A stretch of 11,226 nt of DNA from Synergistaceae bacterium (GTDB lineage Bacteria > Synergistota > Synergistia > Synergistales > Synergistaceae), in the NCBI GenBank assembly GCA_030539135.1, contig JAUNSQ010000035.1:1-11226 (forward strand), written 5' to 3'. Numbering within the stretch: position 1 is the first letter of the stretch; every line of letters begins with the position of its first letter. The notes beneath the pieces are model-generated. The model worked only from the letters and a program-made list of their open reading frames with translations, searched no databases and was not told the DNA's origin. Positions 1 through 6,622 of the stretch are shown here, one piece after another. Position numbers and translations under genes: made by a program.

Positions 1-731
1 AAAAAGTTCGCGGCGGCATCCTCATAGGGATAATCGCCGTTACGATAGCGGCCATTCCCCTTGGAATAACCAAGATGCCGTCGGTCGTCGTATCTATGCC
101 TCCGTCGCTAGCGCCGATATTCTGGAAGATGGACTTCTCGCAGATCGCGAAAGGCGGCTTCTGGGCTATCGTCTTCACGTTCTTCTTCGTCGACTTCTTT
201 GATACGGTCGGCACGCTGGTCGGAGTATCCAGCCGCGCCAATATGCTCGACAAGGACGGCAACCTTCCAAAGGCCAGCGCGGCGCTCATGTCCGACGCCG
301 TCGGCACGGTCGCCGGCGCGGTGCTCGGCACCTCCACGGTCACGACATACGTCGAGAGCGCAAGCGGAGTCGCGGCAGGCGGCCGCACGGGACTTACGGC
401 CCTCACGGTCGGCGTCCTCTTCCTCTTCGCAACGTTTTTTAGCCCGGTCATCTCCATCGTGCCGTCATGCGCGACGGGCCCGGCGCTCATTATGGTCGGC
501 GGCTACATGATGATGGGCTTCAAAAATATGAAGTACGACGACTGGACGGATTTCTTCCCCGCGCTCATGTCAACGTTTATGATGCCGTTCGCTTACAGTA
601 TCGCGAATGGTATCGAATTCGGCATCGTCAGCTACGCGGCGCTCAAACTTATTACAGGCAAGGGTAAGGAAGTGCACTGGATCGTTTATGTCCTTACAGT
701 AGCATTTATCCTTAATCACATGTTCCTTTAG
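1..731 (+). CDS. AzgA-type purine (adenine/guanine/hypoxanthine) permease, C-terminal part
   Basis: An inner-membrane transporter of the NCS2 superfamily, AzgA/PbuG-like branch, which imports purine bases by ion symport. The frame is open from the left window edge (first full codon at base 3), so about 242 C-terminal residues are visible; the family is usually 430-460 residues, so roughly the N-terminal half lies outside. Seen: very hydrophobic segments; the motif DFFDTVGTLVG, typical of membrane segment 8; and TTYVESASGVAAGGRTGLTA, a hallmark of this branch. Their acidic residues (D in FFDTVGT, E in YVESASG) are in the regions that bind substrate in the family. The exact base transported cannot be read from sequence. 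The stop at 729-731 is followed by only 13 bases before the aminotransferase, so the two are probably co-transcribed. The internal ATG at base 75 is not the true start because the hydrophobic frame continues upstream of it. Confidence 0.93.
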   Translation, partial: KVRGGILIGIIAVTIAAIPLGITKMPSVVVSMPPSLAPIFWKMDFSQIAKGGFWAIVFTFFFVDFFDTVGTLVGVSSRANMLDKDGNLPKASAALMSDAVGTVAGAVLGTSTVTTYVESASGVAAGGRTGLTALTVGVLFLFATFFSPVISIVPSCATGPALIMVGGYMMMGFKNMKYDDWTDFFPALMSTFMMPFAYSIANGIEFGIVSYAALKLITGKGKEVHWIVYVLTVAFILNHMFL

Positions 732-744
732 AGAGGCGATCTAT

Positions 745-1929
745 ATGTTACCAGAGAAGATGCTGGCGCTCGGCAAAAAGCGTTCGGCGATACGGGAGAT
801 ATTCGAATACGGGAAGAAGCGCGCTAAGGAGATAGGAGCCGACAAGGTCTTCGATTTCAGCATAGGCAACCCCAACGTGCCAGCTCCAGCGTGCGTGAAG
901 GAGGCAATGCTCGACCTCGTGAACAACGAGGACGCCGTGCTCCTCCACAGCTATACATCCGCGCCTGGGATAACGGAAGTCCGCGAGAAGATAGCCGAAT
1001 ACATCAACGCAAGGTTCGGCACAAAGTTCACGGCCGACCACCTCTATATGACGTCCGGCGCTTCGTCAGGGCTCATGATATGCGCGAAAGCCATGCTGCT
1101 TCCCGGCGAGGAAGTCATCACGTTCGCCCCGTACTTCTCTGAATATAGAGTTTACATGGAGTCCGCGGGCGGAAAGCTCGTCGTGCTCCCTGCCGACCTC
1201 AAACACTTCCAGATAGACACGGAAGCGTTCGAGGCCGCGGTCAACAAGAATACAAAGGCCGTAATAATCAACTCGCCGAACAATCCATCCGGCGCCATAT
1301 ACTCCGCCGAGACGATAACAAAACTCAGCGACATTCTGCGCAGGAAGGAAAAGGAGTTCGGGCACACGATATACATCATCGCCGATGAACCGTACCGCGA
1401 ACTGGTCTACGATGATATCGAAGTCCCGTTCATCCCGAACTTCTACAACAACACCGTGGTCTGCTACTCATACAGCAAGTCGCTGTCGCTGCCGGGCGAG
1501 CGCATCGGATATATCGCCGTTTCGCCGGATATGGACGAATGGCAGGAGATGTACGCGGCTATATGCGGAGCTGGACGCGCCTGCGGCTACGTCTGCGCGT
1601 CAAGTTTCTTCCAGCTCCTCGTGGCGAAGTGCGTCGATAAGATATCCGACATCTCCATCTACAAGAAGAACCGCGACATCCTCTATGACGGACTTGTGAA
1701 GCTAGGCTACACATGCGTGCACCCAGACGGGGCGTTCTACCTCTTCGTCAAGGCCCTTGAACCCGATTCAAACGCGTTCTGCGAACAGGCCAAGAAGCAC
1801 GAAATACTCCTCGTCGCGGGAGACGAATTCGGCTGCCCGGGCTACGTGCGCATATCCTACTGCGTCCGCACCGACCAGATAGAGAACTCCCTGTCCGCGT
1901 TCGCGGCGCTCGCGGAGGATTACAAGTAA
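745..1929 (+). CDS. Pyridoxal-phosphate-dependent class I/II aminotransferase (aspartate-aminotransferase family)
   Basis: A cytoplasmic fold-type I PLP enzyme that moves amino groups between an amino acid and a 2-oxo acid; the substrate is not identifiable from motifs. At 394 residues it has the usual family length. Seen: NSPNNPSG at about 176-183 with the pyridine-ring Asn at about 180; ADEPYREL at 213-220 with the Asp that pairs with the PLP nitrogen (214) and Tyr217; the SYSKSLSLPGERIGY motif with the Schiff-base Lys at about 245 and phosphate-binding Arg253; and a C-terminal Arg near 369 (YVRISY) that would hold the substrate carboxylate. All key residues are present, so it should be active. 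The start is the ATG at 745, with GAGAGG eight bases upstream. It is probably the last gene of an operon with the purine permease, because a strong terminator follows the stop by 27 bases. Confidence 0.94.
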   Translation: MLPEKMLALGKKRSAIREIFEYGKKRAKEIGADKVFDFSIGNPNVPAPACVKEAMLDLVNNEDAVLLHSYTSAPGITEVREKIAEYINARFGTKFTADHLYMTSGASSGLMICAKAMLLPGEEVITFAPYFSEYRVYMESAGGKLVVLPADLKHFQIDTEAFEAAVNKNTKAVIINSPNNPSGAIYSAETITKLSDILRRKEKEFGHTIYIIADEPYRELVYDDIEVPFIPNFYNNTVVCYSYSKSLSLPGERIGYIAVSPDMDEWQEMYAAICGAGRACGYVCASSFFQLLVAKCVDKISDISIYKKNRDILYDGLVKLGYTCVHPDGAFYLFVKALEPDSNAFCEQAKKHEILLVAGDEFGCPGYVRISYCVRTDQIENSLSAFAALAEDYK

Positions 1930-1956
1930 GCAAATATCGTACAAATACATACGAAA

Positions 1957-1988
1957 GGGAGAGCCACAAAAGGCTCTCCCCCTTTTTT
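1957..1988 (+). terminator. Rho-independent terminator after the aminotransferase gene
   Basis: A perfect 9-bp stem, GGGAGAGCC (1957-1965) pairing with GGCTCTCCC (1972-1980), with a six-base loop ACAAAA, followed by CC and six T (1983-1988). This is a textbook intrinsic terminator for the plus-strand permease/aminotransferase unit. Read on the minus strand the stem is followed by only a short T run (TTTCG), so it may end the convergent dehydrogenase transcript less efficiently. No other structure is evident in the 1930-2021 gap. Confidence 0.9.
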
Positions 1989-2021
1989 CATCCGTGTATG
2001 ACGCCGACGACCACAGGGCGG

Positions 2022-2825
2022 CTAGAAATACGTTCCCTTAGTCCGATAATTCTCATGGCGTTCGCGCGAGAGATTTATCATGTACTCGTCCTGCGCTTCT
2101 GGGTCCAGCCTGAAATTCTCATATTGCTTCTCTGTCTTCTCCGGCAGAACGATGATGTTCTTGTTGGCGGCCACGCCCTCGAGTATCGTCTTGACCGCTT
2201 CGTCCACGGTCACGGCGTCTTCGGGTATCTTGCCAAGCGAGGCGAATATCGCGGTCGCGACGTTGGAAGGGCAGACGCATGTAAAGCGTATGTTCTCATC
2301 GATAAGCTCATATCGCAGAGACTCAGAGGCTGATATGATCGCGGCTTTCGTCGCGCAGTATGGTGCTTGGAATGGAATAGGCAGGAGTCCGGCGATGGAG
2401 GCTGTGTTGACGATGTGGCCGTGTCCCTGCTCCCTCATTACAGGCAGAGCCGCGAGCATCCCATAGAGAGACCCCCAGAGGTTTAAGTCCATAACGAACT
2501 TCCATGACTCGAGCGAGGCCCGCTCTATTGGGACAGTCATCCCTACCCCTGCGTTGTTGAACATGAAGTCGAGGCTGCCCTGTTCTCTCGCCGCGGTCTC
2601 GACCAGAGCCTGCACCTGCGGCTGCTGCGTGACATCCACCTTGACCGCGTGGAGCCTCGGCGCGAATTCTTTAAGCTCCTCGCATGTTCTGTCGAGGTTC
2701 TCCTGCTTCAAGTCCGCTATGTAGACGACAGCGCCCATTTCAAGCAGGGCGCGCGCGATCCCGGCCCCAATGCCGGACGCACCGCCTGTCACGACGGCTG
2801 TTTTTCCATTGAAGTATGGTTCCAT
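2022..2825 (-). CDS. SDR-family (short-chain dehydrogenase/reductase) oxidoreductase
   Basis: A classical short-chain dehydrogenase of 267 residues, expected to be a cytoplasmic NAD(P)-dependent alcohol/ketone oxidoreductase. Seen: the Rossmann glycine motif TGGASGIG at 13-20; an Asp at about 38 at the end of strand beta-2 (YIADL), which in this family usually favours NAD(H) over NADP(H); NNAG at 90-93; Asn115; and the catalytic Ser143, Tyr156 and Lys160 (YCATK). The active site is therefore intact. The C-terminal 60 residues are charged and give no clue to substrate. The ATG at 2825 has GGGAGG eight bases upstream, inside the end of the preceding membrane-protein gene. Only three bases separate the two genes, so they are almost certainly co-transcribed and translationally coupled. 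Confidence 0.92.
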   Translation of the reverse strand: MEPYFNGKTAVVTGGASGIGAGIARALLEMGAVVYIADLKQENLDRTCEELKEFAPRLHAVKVDVTQQPQVQALVETAAREQGSLDFMFNNAGVGMTVPIERASLESWKFVMDLNLWGSLYGMLAALPVMREQGHGHIVNTASIAGLLPIPFQAPYCATKAAIISASESLRYELIDENIRFTCVCPSNVATAIFASLGKIPEDAVTVDEAVKTILEGVAANKNIIVLPEKTEKQYENFRLDPEAQDEYMINLSRERHENYRTKGTYF

Positions 2826-2828
2826 CCG

Positions 2829-3338
2829 TTACGCCTCCCTCTGGTTCGCGTAGTAGTTGAGCAGTCTCAGGACCACCCATTTGATAACTATTATGGTTAT
2901 GCAGAATGTGTAGAAGGCCTTGACCGCGAGGACCTGCCAGAAGCTCAGAGTGTGAAGGCCGATTAGATGGCAGAAACCGACGACCCAAGGCATGAACGCA
3001 ACGGCCATCATTGGGCCCATGCAGAGACCAAGCAGCCACGGTTTTATCGGAAGCATACGAAGCGGTGAGTTTTCCGGCAGAGCTAGGTCGTGCGCGAGGA
3101 GCTCGCCGGACGCGAGAGCCTTTTTGACCGCCATGGACGTGAAGAGCGTCATTATGAGCGACATGAATATACATGTGCTGACCGTGTCCGTGGCGACGCC
3201 GCCGCCCTCGAGCACGGTAGGGGACATCCCCCTGTTTCCGAGATACGTGAACAGGGAGTTGAGTATAATGTTGTTTCTAATGTTGGCCCGCGCTTCTTTT
3301 CTGATGAAGGCTGTGATTTTATCGCCGGTCACGCTCAA
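2829..3338 (-). CDS. Small integral membrane protein of unknown function
   Basis: I do not recognise a family. The product is 169 residues. A basic N-terminal part (residues 1-25, many Lys/Arg) is followed by a moderately hydrophobic stretch, then likely membrane segments at about 48-70, 101-127 and 133-158, and a short basic C-terminal tail. Residues 72-100 are a polar loop. No catalytic or metal-binding motif stands out. The chosen start is a TTG at 3338 because a strong GGGGG Shine-Dalgarno run lies eight bases upstream; a GTG two codons later is the alternative. It sits 30 bases after a bactofilin gene and three bases before the dehydrogenase gene, all on the minus strand. The spacing links it tightly to the dehydrogenase, perhaps as a membrane partner, but that role is inference. 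Confidence 0.8.
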   Translation of the reverse strand: MSVTGDKITAFIRKEARANIRNNIILNSLFTYLGNRGMSPTVLEGGGVATDTVSTCIFMSLIMTLFTSMAVKKALASGELLAHDLALPENSPLRMLPIKPWLLGLCMGPMMAVAFMPWVVGFCHLIGLHTLSFWQVLAVKAFYTFCITIIVIKWVVLRLLNYYANQREA

Positions 3339-3368
3339 GGGCGTTTCCCCCTTTAAGTTTGGTCGGTA

Positions 3369-4010
3369 TTATTTTTGCGCGAACAGGCTACCCTCTTCCG
3401 GGAACCTGGGCGCTTCTTCGGTTGGGGTCGGAGCGTCTTCAAGCTGTTTCTTGGTCTGCTTGCCCTCGCGGTTGATTACGATCTGCCCGCAGATGATCGC
3501 GCCCTTTTCGGTGGTAACAGTGGCGGCTTCGATATTCCCCTCAAGGTATGAGTTCTTCTTGAGTACGACGTCGCCTTTCGCCGTCAGGTTGCCGTTGACT
3601 CTGCCGTCTATTACAGCGTCGACAGCCGTTACAGAGCCGTCCAGCTCTGTTCCGTAGTCCGTGACGATATCCTCCGATACCGAAACGTCGCCGGTTATCA
3701 TCCCAGTCTTGAAGTCAACGTGCCTCCCGGCGACGTTGCCTTTTATTGTCCCAGAGACGAGTACGTCGTTGTCCGCCGTGATATCGCCAAAGACCTTGCC
3801 GCATACCTGCACGTTGCCGTCCGATACTATATTGCCCGTGAAGGTCGTGCCGCGCGCGACGACAGAACATTGGACGTCCTTCTTGCCCTCCGGCTTAGCG
3901 GAGATATTTTCCGATTTTTCCTCGGCGGTATCAACATCGCCAGATTTTGTCTCTTCACCAAAACCCAGCATATCTTTAAAAAAGAAATTCTTTATTGCTG
4001 CTTCGGTCAT
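3369..4010 (-). CDS. Bactofilin (polymer-forming cytoskeletal protein), copy 1
   Basis: A bactofilin of about 213 residues. These proteins self-assemble without nucleotide into filaments lying on the inner membrane and act as scaffolds for cell-wall enzymes and cell shape. Seen: a short N-terminal element rich in Phe (residues 8-17) that could touch the membrane; an acidic/Lys-rich linker to about 45; then a core of repeating short beta-turn units (for example GNIVSDGNVQVCGKVFGDI, GTIKGNV, GRVNGNL) from about 48 to 180, as expected for the right-handed beta-helix. A Pro/Glu-rich C-terminal tail runs from about 181 to 213. I start at the ATG at 4010 because GAAGAGGTG lies seven bases upstream; an in-frame ATG at 4028 lies upstream of this ribosome-binding site. 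It is transcribed divergently from the deacetylase and heads a likely operon with the membrane protein and dehydrogenase. Confidence 0.92.
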   Translation of the reverse strand: MTEAAIKNFFFKDMLGFGEETKSGDVDTAEEKSENISAKPEGKKDVQCSVVARGTTFTGNIVSDGNVQVCGKVFGDITADNDVLVSGTIKGNVAGRHVDFKTGMITGDVSVSEDIVTDYGTELDGSVTAVDAVIDGRVNGNLTAKGDVVLKKNSYLEGNIEAATVTTEKGAIICGQIVINREGKQTKKQLEDAPTPTEEAPRFPEEGSLFAQK

Positions 4011-4085
4011 AGCTGAACACCTCTTCATGGTAGTCGTAAAAATTTATGTGTAACCACTCAAGTCCATCATGGTCTGGCTACAAAT

Positions 4086-4113
4086 ATTATAGCTTATAAA
4101 AATATATTTTCAC
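4086..4113 (-). promoter_or_regulatory. Probable promoter for the bactofilin-1 unit
   Basis: On the minus strand a perfect TATAAT (4091 down to 4086) lies 16 bases downstream of GTGAAA (4113 to 4108), which matches four of six -35 positions. Transcription would begin near 4079, giving a leader of about 70 bases before the bactofilin ATG at 4010. The surrounding DNA is much more AT-rich than the flanking genes. Read from sequence only; the -35 assignment is the weaker part. Confidence 0.5.
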
Positions 4114-4150
4114 CATGCGAACTAATTTTCAAACGCAATGTCTATAATTA

Positions 4151-4179
4151 TTGACAATGTTCAATGTTTTCAATACACT
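4151..4179 (+). promoter_or_regulatory. Probable sigma-70-type promoter for the deacetylase/bactofilin-2 unit
   Basis: TTGACA (4151-4156, a perfect -35) and TACACT (4174-4179, matching the most conserved positions of the -10) are separated by exactly 17 bases. The predicted transcript begins near 4184-4188. That would leave only a few bases ahead of the TTG at 4192 but a normal short leader ahead of the Shine-Dalgarno sequence at 4199-4204, which bears on the deacetylase start. The -35 element overlaps short CAATGTT repeats that might bind a regulator. Confidence 0.65.
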
Positions 4180-4191
4180 TCATAGTGGGCT

Positions 4192-5124
4192 TTGTCACGG
4201 GAGGTAAGCGAGATAGACGATACGAAACGGCCAGACAGCAGACAGTATTTTGGCAGCGTGCGTTTTTTCAAGCATGTGATACTTTGCGTTATTATTTTTT
4301 CATACTGCGCCTTTTCATACGTTACAATATCTCTATACAGGGGCAACGCCCAGCTCATGGAGGACATAAACGGCCTCAGGAACGAAATGGCCGAGCTGAG
4401 ACGGCAAATTGAAGAAGCCGACATACGGAGCGGCGCGAACACCCAGTCGAACGCGAAGCCGCTCTCAGATATGTACGGCGGCGCAGCCTCCGAAAATCTC
4501 CCAGCCGGGGACGGGACCATCTATCTGACCATCGACGACGGCCCGTCGCCGCTTACGGGGCAGATACTTGATATACTCGCTAAACATGGAGTCGCGGCGA
4601 CTTTTTTTGTAACCGGGAAGGAACACTCACGCGACGCTAAGAGTTTTAACGTGTGCCTCAAAGAGATAGTAGACCACGGTCACGGGCTCGCGCCGCATTC
4701 ATATACGCATCGGTACTCTGAGATATACTCGTCGCCCCAGGCCTGGCTGTCCGATTTCAAGAGGATCGCGGACGCCATCTATGAGGCCACGGGACAGAGA
4801 AGTACCATACTGCGTTTCCCGGGCGGCAGCAACATCGCGGGCGGCAGGATACTGTCTGAGGCGAAGGGCCGCGGCTACACGTGGTACGACTGGAACATCA
4901 CAGCCGCCGACACCGCGCCGAACGCAACGGCGAGATCCGTCTCGGAGAATATCGTCAACGCCGTTGACAAACGAACGGCCCCAAAGATAATCCTTATGCA
5001 CGACGGGAACAAATTTTCCCTCGCTGCGCTTGAGAACGTCATCATAGAACTGAAGAGGAAGGGGTATTCTTTCGGAAAGCTCACAGACACTGTTCCGCAA
5101 ATTGCATTCGCGCACATAAAATAA
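4192..5124 (+). CDS. Membrane-anchored polysaccharide (peptidoglycan-type) deacetylase
   Basis: A NodB-homology, carbohydrate-esterase-4-type deacetylase that removes acetyl groups from N-acetylated glycans such as peptidoglycan, using a divalent metal. Numbered from the TTG at 4192 (310 residues), it has a basic cytoplasmic N-terminus, one membrane segment at about 26-48, a short coiled-coil-like stretch (about 52-76), a linker, then the enzyme domain from about 108. Motifs seen: TIDDGP at 113-118 (catalytic and metal Asp residues), HSYTH at 169-173 (metal His pair), RFPGGSN from 208, a Trp-containing strand near 231-236, and LMHD at 269-271. The catalytic set looks complete. The topology places the enzyme outside the inner membrane. 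The start is uncertain: promoter and ribosome-binding site favour ATA at 4213 (303 residues), with GTG at 4258 as another choice. It precedes the second bactofilin gene by less than 20 bases, implying a joint role in envelope shaping. Confidence 0.9.
   Translation: MSREVSEIDDTKRPDSRQYFGSVRFFKHVILCVIIFSYCAFSYVTISLYRGNAQLMEDINGLRNEMAELRRQIEEADIRSGANTQSNAKPLSDMYGGAASENLPAGDGTIYLTIDDGPSPLTGQILDILAKHGVAATFFVTGKEHSRDAKSFNVCLKEIVDHGHGLAPHSYTHRYSEIYSSPQAWLSDFKRIADAIYEATGQRSTILRFPGGSNIAGGRILSEAKGRGYTWYDWNITAADTAPNATARSVSENIVNAVDKRTAPKIILMHDGNKFSLAALENVIIELKRKGYSFGKLTDTVPQIAFAHIK
4199..4204 (+). promoter_or_regulatory. Strong Shine-Dalgarno sequence inside the annotated deacetylase start region
   Basis: GGGAGG (followed by T) is a near-ideal ribosome-binding site, yet it lies downstream of the only nearby conventional start codon (TTG at 4192). 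The in-frame codon at ideal distance (seven bases after the T at 4205) is ATA at 4213. The next in-frame GTG codons, at 4258 and 4276, are too far away for this site to serve them. It therefore argues for an unusual start, or for a ribosome-binding site that is coincidental. Confidence 0.55.
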
Positions 5125-5141
5125 TTTTTTAAGTGGTGTTT

Positions 5142-5726
5142 ATGATGGGTTATAAAGATAATTTTAAAAGCGCCTTTGGCGAAATGTTCAACTCCGACGG
5201 CTCCTCGCAGAATACGGACGCCGCGGCGGACGAGACCACGCAGGACGAAGAACTCGTCTTTATCCGCGACAACAATAACGGCGACGCTTCTCCCTCCGCG
5301 CCAAAGGAGTACCCGGTAACTGTCATCTCCAACGTCACGACGATACAGGGCAAGGTGACGACTGAGGGGCACATCGACATCAACGGCACGATTGACGGAG
5401 ACGTCGAGGCGGGAGGCAACATCCGCATAAAGGGCACCGTCACGGGCAACGTCAGCGGGAATAAGATAGAAATGATCTCCTGCGTGCTCAACGGCAACAC
5501 TACGGCAAAGACGGACGTCGTCATCGACGGCGGGTCAAACGTCACAGGCGACATCACGGCGGACTCGCTGGTGGCGAACGGCAAAGTCAAGGGCAACGTC
5601 ACAGTGGAGAACAACGTGCTGCTCCAGAGCAAGGCGTCCATAAAGGGCGACGTTACCGCGAAATCGCTCGGAGTCGAGAACGGCGCGGCGATCAGCGGCT
5701 CGATATCGATCCCCGAAAGCAACTAA
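5142..5726 (+). CDS. Bactofilin (polymer-forming cytoskeletal protein), copy 2
   Basis: A second bactofilin, 194 residues from the ATG at 5142. Seen: an N-terminal amphipathic element (MGYKDNFKSAFGEMF) similar in character to that of the first copy; an acidic, Ser/Asn-rich linker to about 55; and a beta-helix core from about 58 to 190 built of repeating turns such as GHIDINGTIDGDV, GNIRIKGTVTGNV and GKVKGNV. It has almost no C-terminal tail, unlike copy 1. The two copies are clearly diverged, so this is not a recent duplication. GTG codons at 5133 and 5136 and an ATG at 5145 are alternative starts; the AAGTGG just upstream is a weak ribosome-binding site. It is downstream of, and probably co-transcribed with, the deacetylase, and may localise that enzyme. 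Confidence 0.92.
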   Translation: MMGYKDNFKSAFGEMFNSDGSSQNTDAAADETTQDEELVFIRDNNNGDASPSAPKEYPVTVISNVTTIQGKVTTEGHIDINGTIDGDVEAGGNIRIKGTVTGNVSGNKIEMISCVLNGNTTAKTDVVIDGGSNVTGDITADSLVANGKVKGNVTVENNVLLQSKASIKGDVTAKSLGVENGAAISGSISIPESN

Positions 5727-5759
5727 CGACCGTAAAAATTTTTTAGCCGCATGATATAA

Positions 5760-5796
5760 AAAGAGAGGCGGGACTTTAGAAGTCCCGCCTCTCTTT
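5760..5796. terminator. Long perfect hairpin, probable bidirectional terminator
   Basis: A perfect 17-bp inverted repeat (5760-5776 pairing with 5780-5796) with a three-base loop (TAG) lies between the convergent bactofilin-2 and rnfB genes. The outer base pairs are A-rich on the left and T-rich on the right, so both strands show a GC-rich core followed by T residues, as expected of a bidirectional intrinsic terminator. Beyond the stem the T runs are short on both strands. Confidence 0.85.
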
Positions 5797-5818
5797 ATGT
5801 GAAGTATTATCCGCCCGG

Positions 5819-6616
5819 CTAACGTTTTTCGATGTTCTTCGCCGGACACTTTTCGGCACAGAGGCCGCAGTTGACACACTTAGCATAGTCGATGACAGCA
5901 AGGCCGCCCTGCATGGATATAGCCTGCTGCGGACATGTCTTGACGCAGAGCGTGCAGCCAATGCACCCCGCCGAGCATACCTTCCTAACTTCTGGGCCTT
6001 TGAGCGGCGAGTTGCAGGTCACGTGGACCTGAGAACTTTTCGGGACGAGCGCGATGACTCCGCGCGGGCACTGTTCCGCGCAAGCTCCGCAGCCGACGCA
6101 CTTCTCGGCGTCGACGACCGCGAGGCCATCCCTCACCGACATAGCTCCGAACTGGCAGACCCTTACGCATGTGCCGAGCCCCATGCACCCGAAAGCACAG
6201 GCCGTTGGGCCCTTGCCTGGGACCACTGCGGCTTCGCGGCAGTCCGCGACCCCGTCGTAGACGCAGTTCTTTGTCGTCTTATCAGGCGTGCCTTTGCATT
6301 TGATGAAGGCCACTTTCGGATCCTCTACTTCGGCGGTGACGCCGAGCACGGAGGCTATCTTCGCCGCAACGGGAGCTCCGCCCGCGGCGCAGCCGTTAGG
6401 CTTCGCTTTGCCAGCGACTACCGCCTCGGCAAATCCGTCGCAGCCGGGAAATCCGCATCCGCCGCAGTTAGCGCCGGGAAGGACCTCACGAATTTTCGTC
6501 TGGCGTTCGTCGACCTCTACAGCGAACTTCTGGGACGCGAACGCAAGCAGGACTCCGAAGATAACTCCAAGTCCGCCCATTATCGCGGCCGGGTAAATAA
6601 TTCCTGTCATCTCCAT
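5819..6616 (-). CDS. rnfB: RnfB, ferredoxin-type electron-input subunit of the Rnf complex
   Basis: The iron-sulfur subunit believed to accept electrons from reduced ferredoxin. It has 265 residues: an N-terminal membrane anchor (about 5-28); the characteristic four-cysteine domain NCGGCGFPGC plus a fourth Cys (51, 54, 59, 76); and a long C-terminal ferredoxin-like region with Cys sets at 140/144/150/154, 173/176/179/183, 214-228 and 247/250/253/257, enough for several 4Fe-4S clusters. This is the multi-cluster form found in many anaerobes rather than the shorter proteobacterial form. It is the last gene of the rnf operon; the start is six bases after the rnfA stop, with AGGGGG close upstream. 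An ATG two codons later (6610) would have better spacing to that site. A strong hairpin follows the gene. Confidence 0.97.
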   Translation of the reverse strand: MEMTGIIYPAAIMGGLGVIFGVLLAFASQKFAVEVDERQTKIREVLPGANCGGCGFPGCDGFAEAVVAGKAKPNGCAAGGAPVAAKIASVLGVTAEVEDPKVAFIKCKGTPDKTTKNCVYDGVADCREAAVVPGKGPTACAFGCMGLGTCVRVCQFGAMSVRDGLAVVDAEKCVGCGACAEQCPRGVIALVPKSSQVHVTCNSPLKGPEVRKVCSAGCIGCTLCVKTCPQQAISMQGGLAVIDYAKCVNCGLCAEKCPAKNIEKR

Positions 6617-6622
6617 CGCCCC

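Noticed and set aside
2992..4053. Two plus-strand open frames antisense to the membrane protein and bactofilin 1
   Set aside because: Their Thr/Ser/Pro/Val-rich translations are the usual reverse-strand image of a beta-helix repeat gene, and the minus-strand genes have good ribosome-binding sites.
5125..5141. T-run after the deacetylase stop considered as a terminator
   Set aside because: There is no stem before the six T residues, and the second bactofilin gene starts within 20 bases.
5330..5726. Repeated short DNA words in bactofilin 2 (GGCAACGTCA-like) considered as a repeat array
   Set aside because: They follow the protein's beta-helix repeats and keep reading frame; spacing and sequence vary, so this is not CRISPR or a satellite.
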